Shown: in pieces, positions 53,776 through 64,000 of the stretch
How positions within the stretch are numbered: the first letter of the stretch is position 1
Layout: each line of letters begins with the position of its first letter
NCBI GenBank assembly: GCA_034359265.1
Contig: CP136894.1
Coordinates: forward strand, 29,914,501 to 29,978,500
Direction of reading: 5' to 3'
DNA from: Canna indica
Lineage: Eukaryota; Streptophyta; Magnoliopsida; Zingiberales; Cannaceae
Length of the DNA stretch: 64,000 bases
Program-made: the position numbers and the translations under genes
Notes under the pieces: generated by a model
The model's database searches: none
Told to the model about the DNA's origin: nothing
The model's input: the letters and a program-made list of their open reading frames with translations, nothing else

Positions 53776-55317
53776 ATGTCTGGTCGTGGTTATCGACGCA
53801 GGAGAGCTTCGGAGTCTCCGATCGGTGAGACTCCAGCACTTACTCATGCTGCTGATCCTCCTGTTGCTGATCCTCATGAGGATGATACTGCCGAGGCTAG
53901 TACATCCAGACGCAGGCGGCCACGCGGGCCGAACAGGTGGCAGCCTCCACCAGCCACAGAGTCACGTAGATTGATTAGCGTGATTGGGGAGCGGTAATAT
54001 ATCATGAATTATAAATCATTACAAATTCATTATATCATAATATAATATTAAAATTTATTTTTTTTGTGCAGGTTCGAGCAAGAAGAAGTGCCGAGGAGCA
54101 TTTCTTCTACTATTCAACGATACATGCACGGGGCATGGCCTACGTGGTCTCACGTGCCTAGCGAGCACGTCGACATGTTATGGCGCGAGTTTGAGGCACG
54201 TATTATTATTATTTTTATATGCATGATGATATATTAATATTGGTACTGATATTATTATTTTGCAGGCTCGCTATACATGGGCCGAGGACCAGAGGCCCTT
54301 CATTTACGCTGCCTGGGAGGCTATTTCCCGGGCAAGGTACAACGGGCAGCTGGGGCAGGCTCGGTCCCAGGCGATGGCCCGAGCTGGGACCACTAACATC
54401 GCGGAGACTCGGGGATACGACCCCGGTTGGATTACTCCGGATATATGGGACCAGCTCGTGGGAATATGGTCGACGGATCGATGGCAGGAGGTTTCTCAGA
54501 ATGCGGCTAGAAATCGCATGTCGGGGGGAGCAACGCGTCACACCGGCAGCTCTGTTGCAATTGCAGTGCACGCGAACCGTATGGTAAGTATATCTTTTAA
54601 TTATATATTTTATTTGTTACTATGTGTACTAATTAATGTATTTGTTTTGTAAATGTAGACGACGGTGTCGGATGACGGGACTGTCCAGCGACCCTCCCCG
54701 ATGGCGGTGTTTGAGCGGACTCACCGTCAAGCACATGGGACGGGGGAGTACATCCACAACCGCGCTGCATACATTATTGGTAATTATATATTTGTTTAAA
54801 TTATTCATTATATATTTATAATTTAAGTTTTATGATAAATATTAAACAAAAAATCAAACTCGAGTAGGAGACCTACAGCCAGACGGTGGTGCAGCGCGGC
54901 GGTACCCTCGAGGACTTTGACGCAGCATCGTGGGTCGAGGCCGCAGGTGGCTGGGACTATGGCCGCGTATATGGCTTCGCAGATAGTGGTCATGCGCGAG
55001 CCGTACTAGGGCCACTTGGGGCATCGACCCCTCCGGTCGCCGGTGAGCGGCCGTCCACCTCTAGATCCAGTTATGATCATAGTAGCAGAATAAGGACTCT
55101 AGAGGACATGGTCGCGCGTCAGACTGAGATGATGGAGCGCCAGAGTCAGATGATGGCGGATATACAATCTATGATACGCAACATGTTAGGTCATCCTGAA
55201 GCAGGCATCTCTTCGGCATCATCTAATCCATCGTCCTCGAGTCAGTCCACGCCGGTGTACACTCAAGCACTCCAGACCCCGCCATATGATCCAGACCATC
55301 CTCCATCGTCATCGTGA
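53776..55317 (+). CDS. CACTA C second gene, Transposase_24-like, five exons
   Basis: By En/Spm analogy, a nuclear protein that binds subterminal repeats and helps the transposase. Proposed exons are 53776-53993 (MSGRGYRRRRASESP), 54072-54195 (FEQEEVPRSISSTIQRYM), 54266-54583 (ARYTWAEDQRPFIYAAWEAI, WITPDIWDQLVGIW), 54659-54779 (MAVFERTHRQAHGTGEYIHN) and 54868-55317 (TLEDFDAASWVEAAGG, QTEMMERQSQMMADIQSM, then a Ser/Pro-rich end), about 409 aa. The FERTHR..GTGEYI block is typical of the Transposase_24 (Ptta/En/Spm) family. The QSQM segment looks like a short coiled coil. Introns are GT-AG except intron 2, which appears to be GC-AG (GAG|GCACGT). Exon 4 carries one extra base at its donor compared with copy A, so the last exon may be out of frame. 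It starts 75 bases after the transposase stop. Confidence 0.72.
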
Positions 55318-55604
55318 GATTTTTTGTTTGGATATTGAACTTGTTACTGAGATATTGAACTTGTTTAACTTATTTTGTTTGGATATTGATACTTCAATTT
55401 TGCATTTGAATTGTTTTTATACTATCGTGGATAATTATCAATATAAATATAATTGTTTTGATGTATATCTTGGTGTGTTTGTGATGTGTGAATGAATGTG
55501 TGTATGAGGGTATGGGTGTGTGAGTTATGTATCAGATAATGTATCAATGTATCAATGGAAATTTTCAATTTTCAATTTTTCTGTTTCCAGGTACACATCA
55601 TCAG

Positions 55605-55951
55605 CAACGGCTTTCCCACGGCCGTCCGTGGGAAAGCCGTTGCTAAAAGTGTATCGAAAGCCGTTGCTGATGACCTACAGCAACGGCTTAGCGACGGGCT
55701 TTTACTAACGGCGTTGCTACGGACTCAGCGGCCGTTGATATTAATGTTATCAGCAACGGCTCCGGGTCTGTGGCAAAACCGTTGCTGATAATATTTTTAG
55801 CGACGGCCCGAGCGGCCGTTGCTGATAATGTTTTGAGCGACGGCCCGAGCGGCCGTTGCTGATCAGTTGCTAAGTTATCAGCAACGCGACTTTCTGTCAC
55901 GGCTCTATTGCAACGGCGCGGCCGTTGCTGATGCCCATTTTTCTAGTAGTG
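55605..55951 (+). repeat. CACTA C 3' subterminal and terminal repeats
   Basis: Repeated CAGCAACGGC and GCCGTTGCTGAT motifs, several in head-to-head pairs (CACGGCCGTCCGTG palindrome near 55617), ending in TTTCTAGTAGTG, the inverted copy of the 5' end. Confidence 0.92.
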
Positions 55952-58560
55952 GATCAATTGATTTAGGGCAGCATTAGTGCTATCCTTATACTTAAGAATT
56001 CAATTGGAATAGGGGTGCTTAACCTTAACCTGTCCTAAAAAAAAAAAAAAAACAAAACAAAACAAAACAAATTCTATCTATAGAATATGTTTGTCGACCT
56101 TGTGGGGATGAACAATGCAGCTAAAGTGTTGGTTGTAACCGTTGAAGCATGATAGGTCTTTTTTTTTTTTCAAATATAATTCCTCGAATGCATTTTGAGC
56201 TTAACTATTAATTTATATTGGCTTTTGCTTCATAATAATTGTAAAACACTAAATAAACCTTTTTAAGCAATATCTGGATATAATTGTAGTTGTTCCAGAA
56301 TTACAAAATCTGTAATGCTGTCGTCTTTCCTTCTAGGAATGCATTATTTGGTGGATATAATAAAGAGAAATATAAATTGGTTTGGCAAATTACAATTTGT
56401 GTCTCTACAACATCTATAAGAAGAACTAGAAGATGATATTATAATAGTTTCTGGCATTTGAAAGTTTAATTAGTTCAATTTATCTTACAATATGATGTTT
56501 GTTTTTTGTGTTTTTTTTTCCGACAGTATGGTAATTAAATAGGATTTGTTAGCTACTTTCGTCTAGAATTGTTAAGCAAGGATGTGACAGGTTTTTTGAT
56601 GTCGATGTATGCTTCTCTTTCACCATCAAAATTTCCATCCATTTGTTTTCCTTTGTGGTGGGATCAAAAGTTATTGTTATATTGTATAGCATTTTCCATC
56701 TGTCTTATTTGTTTTATAGAATCTTGGTGCTTGCATATTGCCATTACCTCACAGCAGTGGAACCTATATTGACTGATGGTAAACCATTTTTTTTTTTAAC
56801 CGTTGTTTGATCATGATTGGTTTTCATATGGAGCTCTAAATGCTGGAATATGATTAGTGTTTTGTTTCATAAATTGTGATTTTTTTTTTCTAGCTAAGCT
56901 AATTGAGCTGGAGATTTGAAAGCAGGCAATATCTCATCAATTCTTGAGTCTTTACTTAATCATAGTGCATATGGACACCTCCATTTACAGCAATTTTTAC
57001 CATATGAGTTTGGGAAGTTAGTGGTTGTGTGGAGCCTATTGCTTTGAAGCATTGGCTATTGGGTAGTTTCTGTGATCACAATATAAGTTCACTTTATATC
57101 TAGAACCCTATTGGAACTAGCGTCAATAGGATAAGCTCTGGGTTAACCTCAAAAATAAATTGGGTGATTATATCTTGAGAACCGACTCGTGTCTCAACAT
57201 GGTGTGTGTATTGGTGATTACATATCAGTTTATAAATGTTGAAAAGTGGTACTTATGTTTGGTTTATTAATGCTGAAATTTTCTATCTGCTTACTTCATG
57301 CTTGATGTTCCTTTGATCTTTGTGAGCTTGGGTAGGAGAGAGAACTTGAGGGGTTACATAGGAAAAGGGAAACTCGAGGACCCTTAGACTATAGAAGTCT
57401 CGGAATGGGGATGTTGAAGATGGAATCGTGGTTGCGTTGGATTTCGGATTGGAGAGCACCCTTGGCATCTATTCGGCTGCAACCTAGCAGTTTTGGGGTG
57501 GATGTAGGATTCGGCCTTAGCACCTACTCGGGGAGGGAGTAAACTCCGGTTAAGGGACACTTACGTGCTGAAAATTTATGGTTTTGTAAGTGTTTTATCA
57601 AGCTAAATTCTGCACCTTGAAGTTATTATTTGTTGCTCAAATTTGGGGCTTGAATGTTTAGATTAATTAGCATGTGTTTGGTTGCTGGAAGGAGGGTGTA
57701 AATGTTCAGGTTAACGGCTGGGAAATGATGTAACCTGGGAAATGATGATTGAGATGTTCAGTATTGAGGGTGTTGAATGTGGAGACCTCGGTTTAAAAAA
57801 AAAAAAAACTGATTTCAGCCCGAAGTTTCTGGGTTGCTGGAAAGTTTGGGGCATTGATTTGGTCGATTGGGCTGGATTCTTCTCTTCCTTGAACAAGTGT
57901 AAATCTGAGTTTTGCACGCTCGTTTTCACTACCGAATAAGGATGTAAACTTGAGTAGGAGCAGGTTCTCTGTTGACTTGTTTTAGGCTAGAAACTAAATT
58001 GAAATCTGCTCATGTATTAGGCAGAAATTTAAACTGAAATCTGCACCTTAGTCTATGAATATAGATGCTGGAATTTCATGGCTGAAACTACAAGTTTAGA
58101 GGTAGTATTTATGCATGTTAAATTCTGCACTTAGACCATGATCTATTGATGCTGAAATTTTCTGATATGACAATATATTTGATGCTGAAAATATTATGTT
58201 AGCGAGCATGATTTGATGCTTAGTTTTTAACTTGGTAAAGAGGTTCCTGTTACTGAAATTATAGATGGAATGGTGAAACTTTCAACCTAGAATGTAGAAA
58301 ACTAGTGCAGAAATTTCAGTTTCGTGCTTGGATTGTATGTGCTGAAATTATGGTTTGGTGCGCTAAAATCCTTAGCGCAATACGTCTATATTGATGTTGA
58401 ACAATTCCTTTGTGTATGTTCTTTATTGCTGAAACCTGTTGCTGAAATTTTAGCTTGGTAAGCTAAAGTTTTCAGCTTAGCAAAAACCATTTTAGATTCT
58501 GAAATTTCAGCTTGGTATGCTGAAATTTTCAGCTTGAGAGCACCACCTCTGATTTCTAGA
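55952..58560. other. AT-rich stretch without recognisable genes
   Basis: Begins GATCAATTGATTTAGGGC after CACTA C. It holds homopolymer runs (56038-56052, 56159-56171), an AAAAC short repeat (56050-56071) and, from about 57240, many scattered copies of TGCTGAAATTTC or its near complement (GCTGAAATTTTCAGCTT). Only short frames occur. The right part is probably interior of the gypsy element ending at 58789, but no pol motif was seen. Confidence 0.5.
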
Positions 58561-58789
58561 AATTTAAGATTTACATGTTAAATTTCAGTCCAATGGTTGG
58601 GTTGGTTACTGAGGGTATTTGGGGTCGGTGTGGTCGAGTATTTTTTGGCCGAAAGGAAGGCCGCGTTGGGTGTGCTCATGAGTGCACACGAGTTGTATGA
58701 TGGGAGACCGCACCCACCCGAGTTGGATGATGATGAGCCTATAGCTTACCCCAAAATTCGAGGACGAATTTTCTTTAAGGGGGGAAGAT
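58561..58789 (+). pseudogene. Gypsy 3' end with polypurine tract (LTR4 family)
   Basis: The frame ending at 58792 reads LDDDEPIAYPKIRGRIFFKG, the kind of tail that ends many plant gypsy polyproteins or sits next to the polypurine tract. The tract TTAAGGGGGGAAGAT touches the LTR4 start at 58790. No integrase or chromodomain motif remains upstream. Confidence 0.6.
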
Positions 58790-61700
58790 TGTAATACCCA
58801 CGAGATTTTTTTATTTATTTTTTATTTATTTTATTTTTTAAAAAATTTGGTTTCAGAGGGAATCGCTGGAGGGTGCGACTTAAGGTAAGGCCCGATTGCT
58901 AGAAGAATTGTTTTAATTAAGTTGTTTGTGATGTTGGGTTTGGGTTGGACTCGAGTCGAGTCCGGGGGTTTGATCGGAACCCAATTTGGATGTGTACTTG
59001 TGGACTTGGGTTCAATTTAAGTCGTGAGGGTATTTACGTAAAATAAAAAAAAGAATATATATATATAAAGATTGGTGTGGCAACCGTGCGACTCCAAGGA
59101 GGAGCCGCACGAACGCCTAGAGAGGGAAAGGGGGCGACGCCTGGAATTTCCTTGTCGGAGATCCGATCATCGCGAGGCTTTGGGGTGATCTTCTTCCTAA
59201 GGTGAGTGACTTGAAACCTTGCCCATAGATCCTCCCCAAATTTCAGCCGCCCCTCCTTGTTGAGGATTTAATTTCTGATTTGTTTTCTTTCCGGCACGAA
59301 ATCGATGATGTTATTTTCTTGATTGGTGTGATTTTGATGAGATTTGGCGTCTCTTTGTGGTGAACATGGTACGGCAGCCCCAGGGCATGCCCTTGTTACT
59401 TAGGGTCGGTCGAACCTAGTAGTAGGAAATGGTTGAATTTTTAGTTTGGCCTACTAAGTCTATTGGATATTTAGATCTCACTTGAAATTTATACCCTATA
59501 GACATACTTTAAGGAAGATTGAACTTTTCATGGCTGCCTCTTTGGTGTTTGTAGTATGTTCATAAGTAGTAGTGGCTGCCATTACTTAATGTGGAAACAA
59601 TCAAATAACTCTTGACCAGAATTATACAAAGATAGAGAGCATATAAGATTGCAAGTTTCATGTTTTATGAACATTGAAGGTCAACCTCTTTCTTAACGCA
59701 TATGGTGATATGAGCCACTATTAGCTACTACCTCCCAGGCATAATGCTCATCAGACTGGACATTTTTGTTGACACCACAACCTGTTCATCATCATTAGTT
59801 GACGATAACTATGAATGTTAAATGGTCAAGTATATTTCTGGCATGCAGACTAAAAAGTTGAGATGCTAGGTATATATATGTTATAGGAGTGCTGGTGAGA
59901 TCTTCCAGATTGAAGGTTCCTTGTCCTTAACTCAAAAAGAAATGTTTATTCTTGATGGATATTAAGATTAGATATTTTATAAAGAATAGAATACTAGCAA
60001 ACGCGGCCTTTGAGTTGGTACGAAGTGCTCATTCATTTTGTCGTTTGTCTAATTCAGGGCCATTGACTAAAAATGGTAGTTTAGATTTTTTCCATTTCGA
60101 GATTATGCCTAGGATGCAAGTAAGTCGAATTACTCGTCAAGGTATAAGATGTTTATCTTATTTTGTCTGGTTCTACATCATTGGACGAGATGTGCAATGA
60201 TATTGTATAGTTTTTATTTATTTATTTATAGTTGATAGTGATAATTGCACTCAATATGAAATGGTAGTCAAATAGTCACTGTATGTACACTTGCAAACTC
60301 ATCTCAAGAGGGCTAGATATTCCTAGTAAATCCACTAAGCATTCTAGTTTACTAGAAGACATTTTGGAAGCTTTTGGTTTATTTGTTCATATTTTCTTGT
60401 GGTAACTACTTTGATGTTTTCCTAAATGCTGGATGTAATTTTACTATCCTATATTCATCACAGTGGGATAAGTCATTCCATTACTTCTATGAGCAATGGA
60501 TTTCAATTAATTATGAGCTCTAGTTCATACATGTCTCTTCATATGGAACACCAAATAAATTTCCTTCAATTGTTGTGTCGTCTACAAAATAAAGTTGCAT
60601 GTGTGGTGATCTTTGCTGTCTCCTTAGACCCATTATGTTTCTTTTCATTTCTTATTGGTTATCTAGTGCTGAAATTTTTTGGAATTGTGTGGATATTCAG
60701 GACGTGGAAATATGGGTGTGAGTAATGTGTTTAGCTCTAAAGTATGGGCTATTAGAGTCATGCAAAAATATCTTGAGTAGAGATTGAAATGGTGGACTTA
60801 AGGGACTGTGATGTCGGTTTGAAGCCTAAGACCGAAACTCCATAGGTTATTGGGATTTCATATGTGAATGTTTGGCTATTATTATGTCCAATGAATACTC
60901 CTAGGACTGGATTTTGGTTGGGTTGAAATGGTAAAGTACACTGCCGAGAGATTGGGGCCTAAGAGAGGGCCTGCGGCAAGGGCGCGTGTGCGCGTTCCCG
61001 AGAAATGTTGGCAATCACTCTAATTGTCCTAGAAGTTATTAATTTATATATTGTTGTGTCTATTTACATTATCTTTGGGCATCGTTGTGCTTGCTGGATT
61101 ATTCTGGACCGGGAAGCTCGTCAGCCGCGACACCGACGATTGACCCGGAGTGGCATGGGCGGGAAACTCGCTGAGACAGAGCAATGCTCAGTGATCGACT
61201 CATAGGACCGATGGGTCCCTAGATTATTGGACTGACGGGTCCTTGGATATTGGACCGACGGGTCCTTGGACTGGCAAGCTCGTCAGCCCACCACATTGAC
61301 GATCGACCCGGGTGGCTTGTTTGGAATGGTTGGTTATGCATATTGGTATTCATATTACCGGTGAACTAATGGTTATGCTTATTTACTGCTGCTCTTGAGT
61401 ATATGTTACAGATAAATTATTTATTTGGGTTGTTATGTTAATATAGATTATAACCCGATTATGATTATATGTGATGACTTATAGAGGGCTCGGGGACGAG
61501 CCACTCACTGAGTTCTTATGAACTCACACTCTCTTCTGTTTGTGTTTTTTTACAATTGTTGTTCAGTAGAGATATTGATGTACCTACGTGGCGCGGCTAG
61601 GGGTGACGAGCTTAGGCAGCAGGTCTCGTGGTGAGTGGTCGTAGTCGAGTCCCATGGATTATTTATGCATTGTCTTTCATTTTGGTTGTAGACTTGAAGT

Positions 61701-61864
61701 TGTACTCGTCAAGACGTTTTGTTAGAATTATATGTTTACTTGTTTCATTTGGTGTCTGCATGATTATCATTTTTAATCCACATTAGTATGCATGGGTTGG
61801 TAGGCTTCGGAGTACGGACGTGTACTCTGGTCGGTCACGTGACCCAGGATTTTGGATCGTGACA
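58790..61864 (+). mobile_element. Complete 3' LTR, gypsy family LTR4
   Basis: 3,075 bp, TGTAATACCCACGAG to GGATCGTGACA, directly after a polypurine tract. It contains the blocks GGGAAGCTCGTCAGC / CTCGTCAGCCC and GAGCCACTCACTGAGTTC near 61110-61510, which resemble LTR3 and LTR1 layout. A frame at 59952-60200 and another at 60426-60725 have no recognisable content. The sequence after 61864 is not retrotransposon-like, so this is the outer right edge of the nested block. Confidence 0.85.
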
Positions 61865-64000
61865 ATACACACGTTTCTTCCACATTAATCTTATATATTA
61901 TATAAAATACATCTTCATGTGACAATTTTAAAATTGAAAATTTAGAAATAAATATAAATTATGGAATTAAATATAATTTTACTTAGTAATTTTTTTTTAA
62001 AAAAAAACACACATCTTAATTAGATAAGTGTAGCTCCAACATTAACTATTTCAATTTTTCACATATGTAAATGTTAAAATTCAAATTAAATATTCATAAT
62101 TTTTTAATTCACACATTTGTTTAATAAAATTATTTAAATAAATTTTGAAATCGGCTATATTTGGAAATAAATAAATTTTTTAAAATTAATATAATTTTAC
62201 TTAGTAATTCTAATCATTCTAATTAAAAAAATACATCTTCGTGTATACACATGTTGCTTTCACATTAATCTGTGATCTTTTAAAATTTTAATTAAATATT
62301 CATGATTTCCTAATTCACGCAGTTCTTTAATAAAATTAAATAAATAAAATTTAAAATTAGGAAATAAATAAATATTTCGAAATTAATATACTTTTACTTA
62401 GTAATTTCCTAATTCACACATTTATTTAATAAAATTAATTAAATAAAATTTAAAATCAGAAAATTAGGAAATAAATAAAAATTCCGAATTTCATATAATT
62501 TTACTTTAAAATTCTAATAATTATAATTCTAGAAAAATACATCATCGTGTAGACACGTCTTCCTTCCATATTAGTCTGTGTCCCCTTAGAATTCTAACTA
62601 AATATTCATAATTTCTTAATTCACGTGGAAATTTAATAAATTTAATTAAATAAATTTTGAAATAAAGAAATTTAGAAATAAATAAAATTTTGAAATTAAT
62701 ATAATTTTACTTAGTAATTCTAATAATTTATTTATTAATAGTCCTTTTACACAATTTACTTTAATTCATTACTGTCATTATTTTCAAAATTATGATTAAT
62801 TATCATTAATTGTGATTAATTACATAATTCAAAATTTCTAAATAAGAATAATAATTAACATTTAGTAATTATTACTGAAATCAATAACTTAATAATCTTA
62901 TTAATTGTTGTGAAATTTCCTAATTTTGAATTTATTATTAATTTAAAAATTTGAAATTAATAATCTTATTAATTATTGAATATTAAATACCAAATTTACA
63001 AATAATTCTTATAATTCTGTGATTAATAATATTTTTGCATAATTTAATTATTTAATTATTGTGATTGTTTTCGAAATTTTGATTAATTGTTATTAATTGT
63101 GATTAATTACACAATTCGAAGTTACTAAATAAGGGTAATAATCAATATTGTGTAATTATAACCAAAATCAATAACTTAATAATTTTTTTAATTGTTGTGA
63201 AATTTTCAATTTTCAATTTTCAATTTTCCAAATTTTGAATTTTTAATTAAATTTGAAATTAATAATCTTATTAATTATTGAATATTAATTTACAAATTTT
63301 CTAAAATTTCATATGTCTATAAAAATTAGCTTCATGATTAGTGTAGGATATCAATCGTTCTCCTTTCTCATAATCTTCATAGTTTATTATTTTCTTCTTT
63401 TATTTTCATACTAAAATAATGATCCGCTATGATTTGATTAGGATCAATACGGTTGTGGAGAATGCCCAATTTCAATAATTCTAATTTAAAAGAATTTATT
63501 GAAATAGTTGTTATCGATAGAAATATAAGATTTTTATTTTCATATTTTTTAAATGATTTGATAAATTTTAAAATAATTATTCATTTTATTCTTATATCAT
63601 TTTATTGATTATTGATGTAGAGTGTCCAATATTATTGATTTTTATACTTATCCATTTCATTTTTATTTTTATTTTATTATTACTTACTTGCAAATCATAC
63701 TCTTTTGAGATTATAAAATGTACTATATTCATTTTTTTTTTTACTTTTCAATTTATATTTTGTAAAGACCTATTTTTGTTGTTTTTAATTTTATAATAAT
63801 TATTATTTTCAATAATTATTGAAAATAGTTTTTAATGTGTTGAATTATTTTTGTATTAGTTTTTTGAGTTTTTAAAATATCAATTTTAGGGTCTGTTTTT
63901 AATAGTATTTCAAATCCAAAGAAATTTATGAAATTTAAATTAATATTCTAATTTATCTCAATTTGTTATTTTATATCTATATTATATATTATTATTTCAA
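61865..64000. repeat. Very AT-rich DNA with degenerate tandem duplications
   Basis: No genes seen. From 61865 to about 62730 a segment containing ACATCTTCGTGT..ACAC, CATTAATCTGTG and TTTAATAAAATTAATTAAATA recurs about four times at irregular spacing. From about 62760 to 63300 a unit of about 280 bp is present twice (ATTGTGATTAATTACA, CAATAACTTAATAAT, TTAATTGTTGTGAAATTT). The remainder to 64000 is unassigned AT-rich sequence with only a short frame at 63605-63796. Confidence 0.7.

Larger units (their letters stand above)
48749..55951 (+). mobile_element. CACTA (En/Spm) transposon copy C, both ends present
   Basis: A 7,203-bp element from CACTACTAGAAA (48749) to TTTCTAGTAGTG (55951). The order is: 5' subterminal repeats, leader with ten 26-bp repeats, long inverted repeat, transposase with an acidic C-terminus, second spliced gene, 3' subterminal repeats. 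The 3-bp flanks are CGT on the left and GAT on the right, so the usual 3-bp target duplication is absent. The left flank is LTR1 and the right flank is unrelated DNA. It is the best preserved of the three copies, with one frame break seen in each of its genes. Confidence 0.95.

Noticed and set aside
57711..57939. Frames on both strands near 57.8 kb
   Set aside because: Short, overlapping on opposite strands, next to a poly-A run. No motif.
59952..60725. Two open frames inside LTR4
   Set aside because: No domain, ordinary chance length for AT-rich DNA, and located within an LTR.

Overview
The window looks like an intergenic block from a flowering-plant nuclear genome. It holds no gene that can be assigned to the host. 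Nearly everything recognisable is transposable-element DNA: long-LTR Ty3/gypsy chromovirus copies, three CACTA (En/Spm) DNA transposons, one Sirevirus-like Ty1/copia element plus a related solo LTR, and a sliver of a Helitron helicase. The protein families, GT-AG introns, tRNA-iMet primer sites and LTRs of 2.2 to 3.1 kb all point to a plant. The species cannot be named from this sequence; a monocot is possible but unproven.

Layout. 1-662: RT/RNase H fragment of a gypsy element (+). 663-~7022: CACTA copy A (-), 5' end lost. ~7023-9985: leader, primer site and complete LTR of a second gypsy family, LTR2 (-). 9986-13102: end of a gypsy pol, polypurine tract and complete LTR1 (+), probably the same element as 1-662. 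13103-16149: 5'-truncated LTR2-like sequence split by a copia solo LTR (14250-15717). 16150-18530: 5'-truncated LTR3, primer site and gag start (+). 18531-21516: AT-rich, unassigned. 21517-29478: complete Sirevirus-like copia element (-) with gag and no pol. 29479-32354: end of a gypsy pol plus complete LTR3 (+). 32355-34870: LTR1 without its start. 34871-35573: Helitron helicase fragment. 35574-37774: partial LTR5. 37775-38462: piece of LTR1 (-). 38463-43553: CACTA copy B (+), 3' end lost. 43554-48748: gypsy element 2 (-). 48749-55951: CACTA copy C (+), complete with both ends. 55952-58789: mostly unassigned, ending in a gypsy 3' end. 58790-61864: complete LTR4. 61865-64000: very AT-rich DNA with internal duplications.

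How the parts relate. The CACTA copies carry the usual two-gene set: a TNP2-type transposase and a second, spliced gene resembling the Transposase_24 family. Copy C is closest to intact. Its transposase frame is broken by one missing base, and its second gene by one extra base at a splice donor. Every gypsy pol is dead, with mutated RT and protease active sites, frameshifts and deletions. The copia element keeps gag, primer site, multiple polypurine tracts and both LTRs, so it could only have moved with enzymes from another element.

The most interesting structures are a long inverted repeat just upstream of the transposase start in all three CACTA copies (its arms nearly identical only in C), the gag-only Sirevirus-like element whose pol region is replaced by noncoding repeats of about 500 bp, dense CGGTCGACCG palindromes in the copia LTRs, and the mismatched flanks of CACTA copy C.
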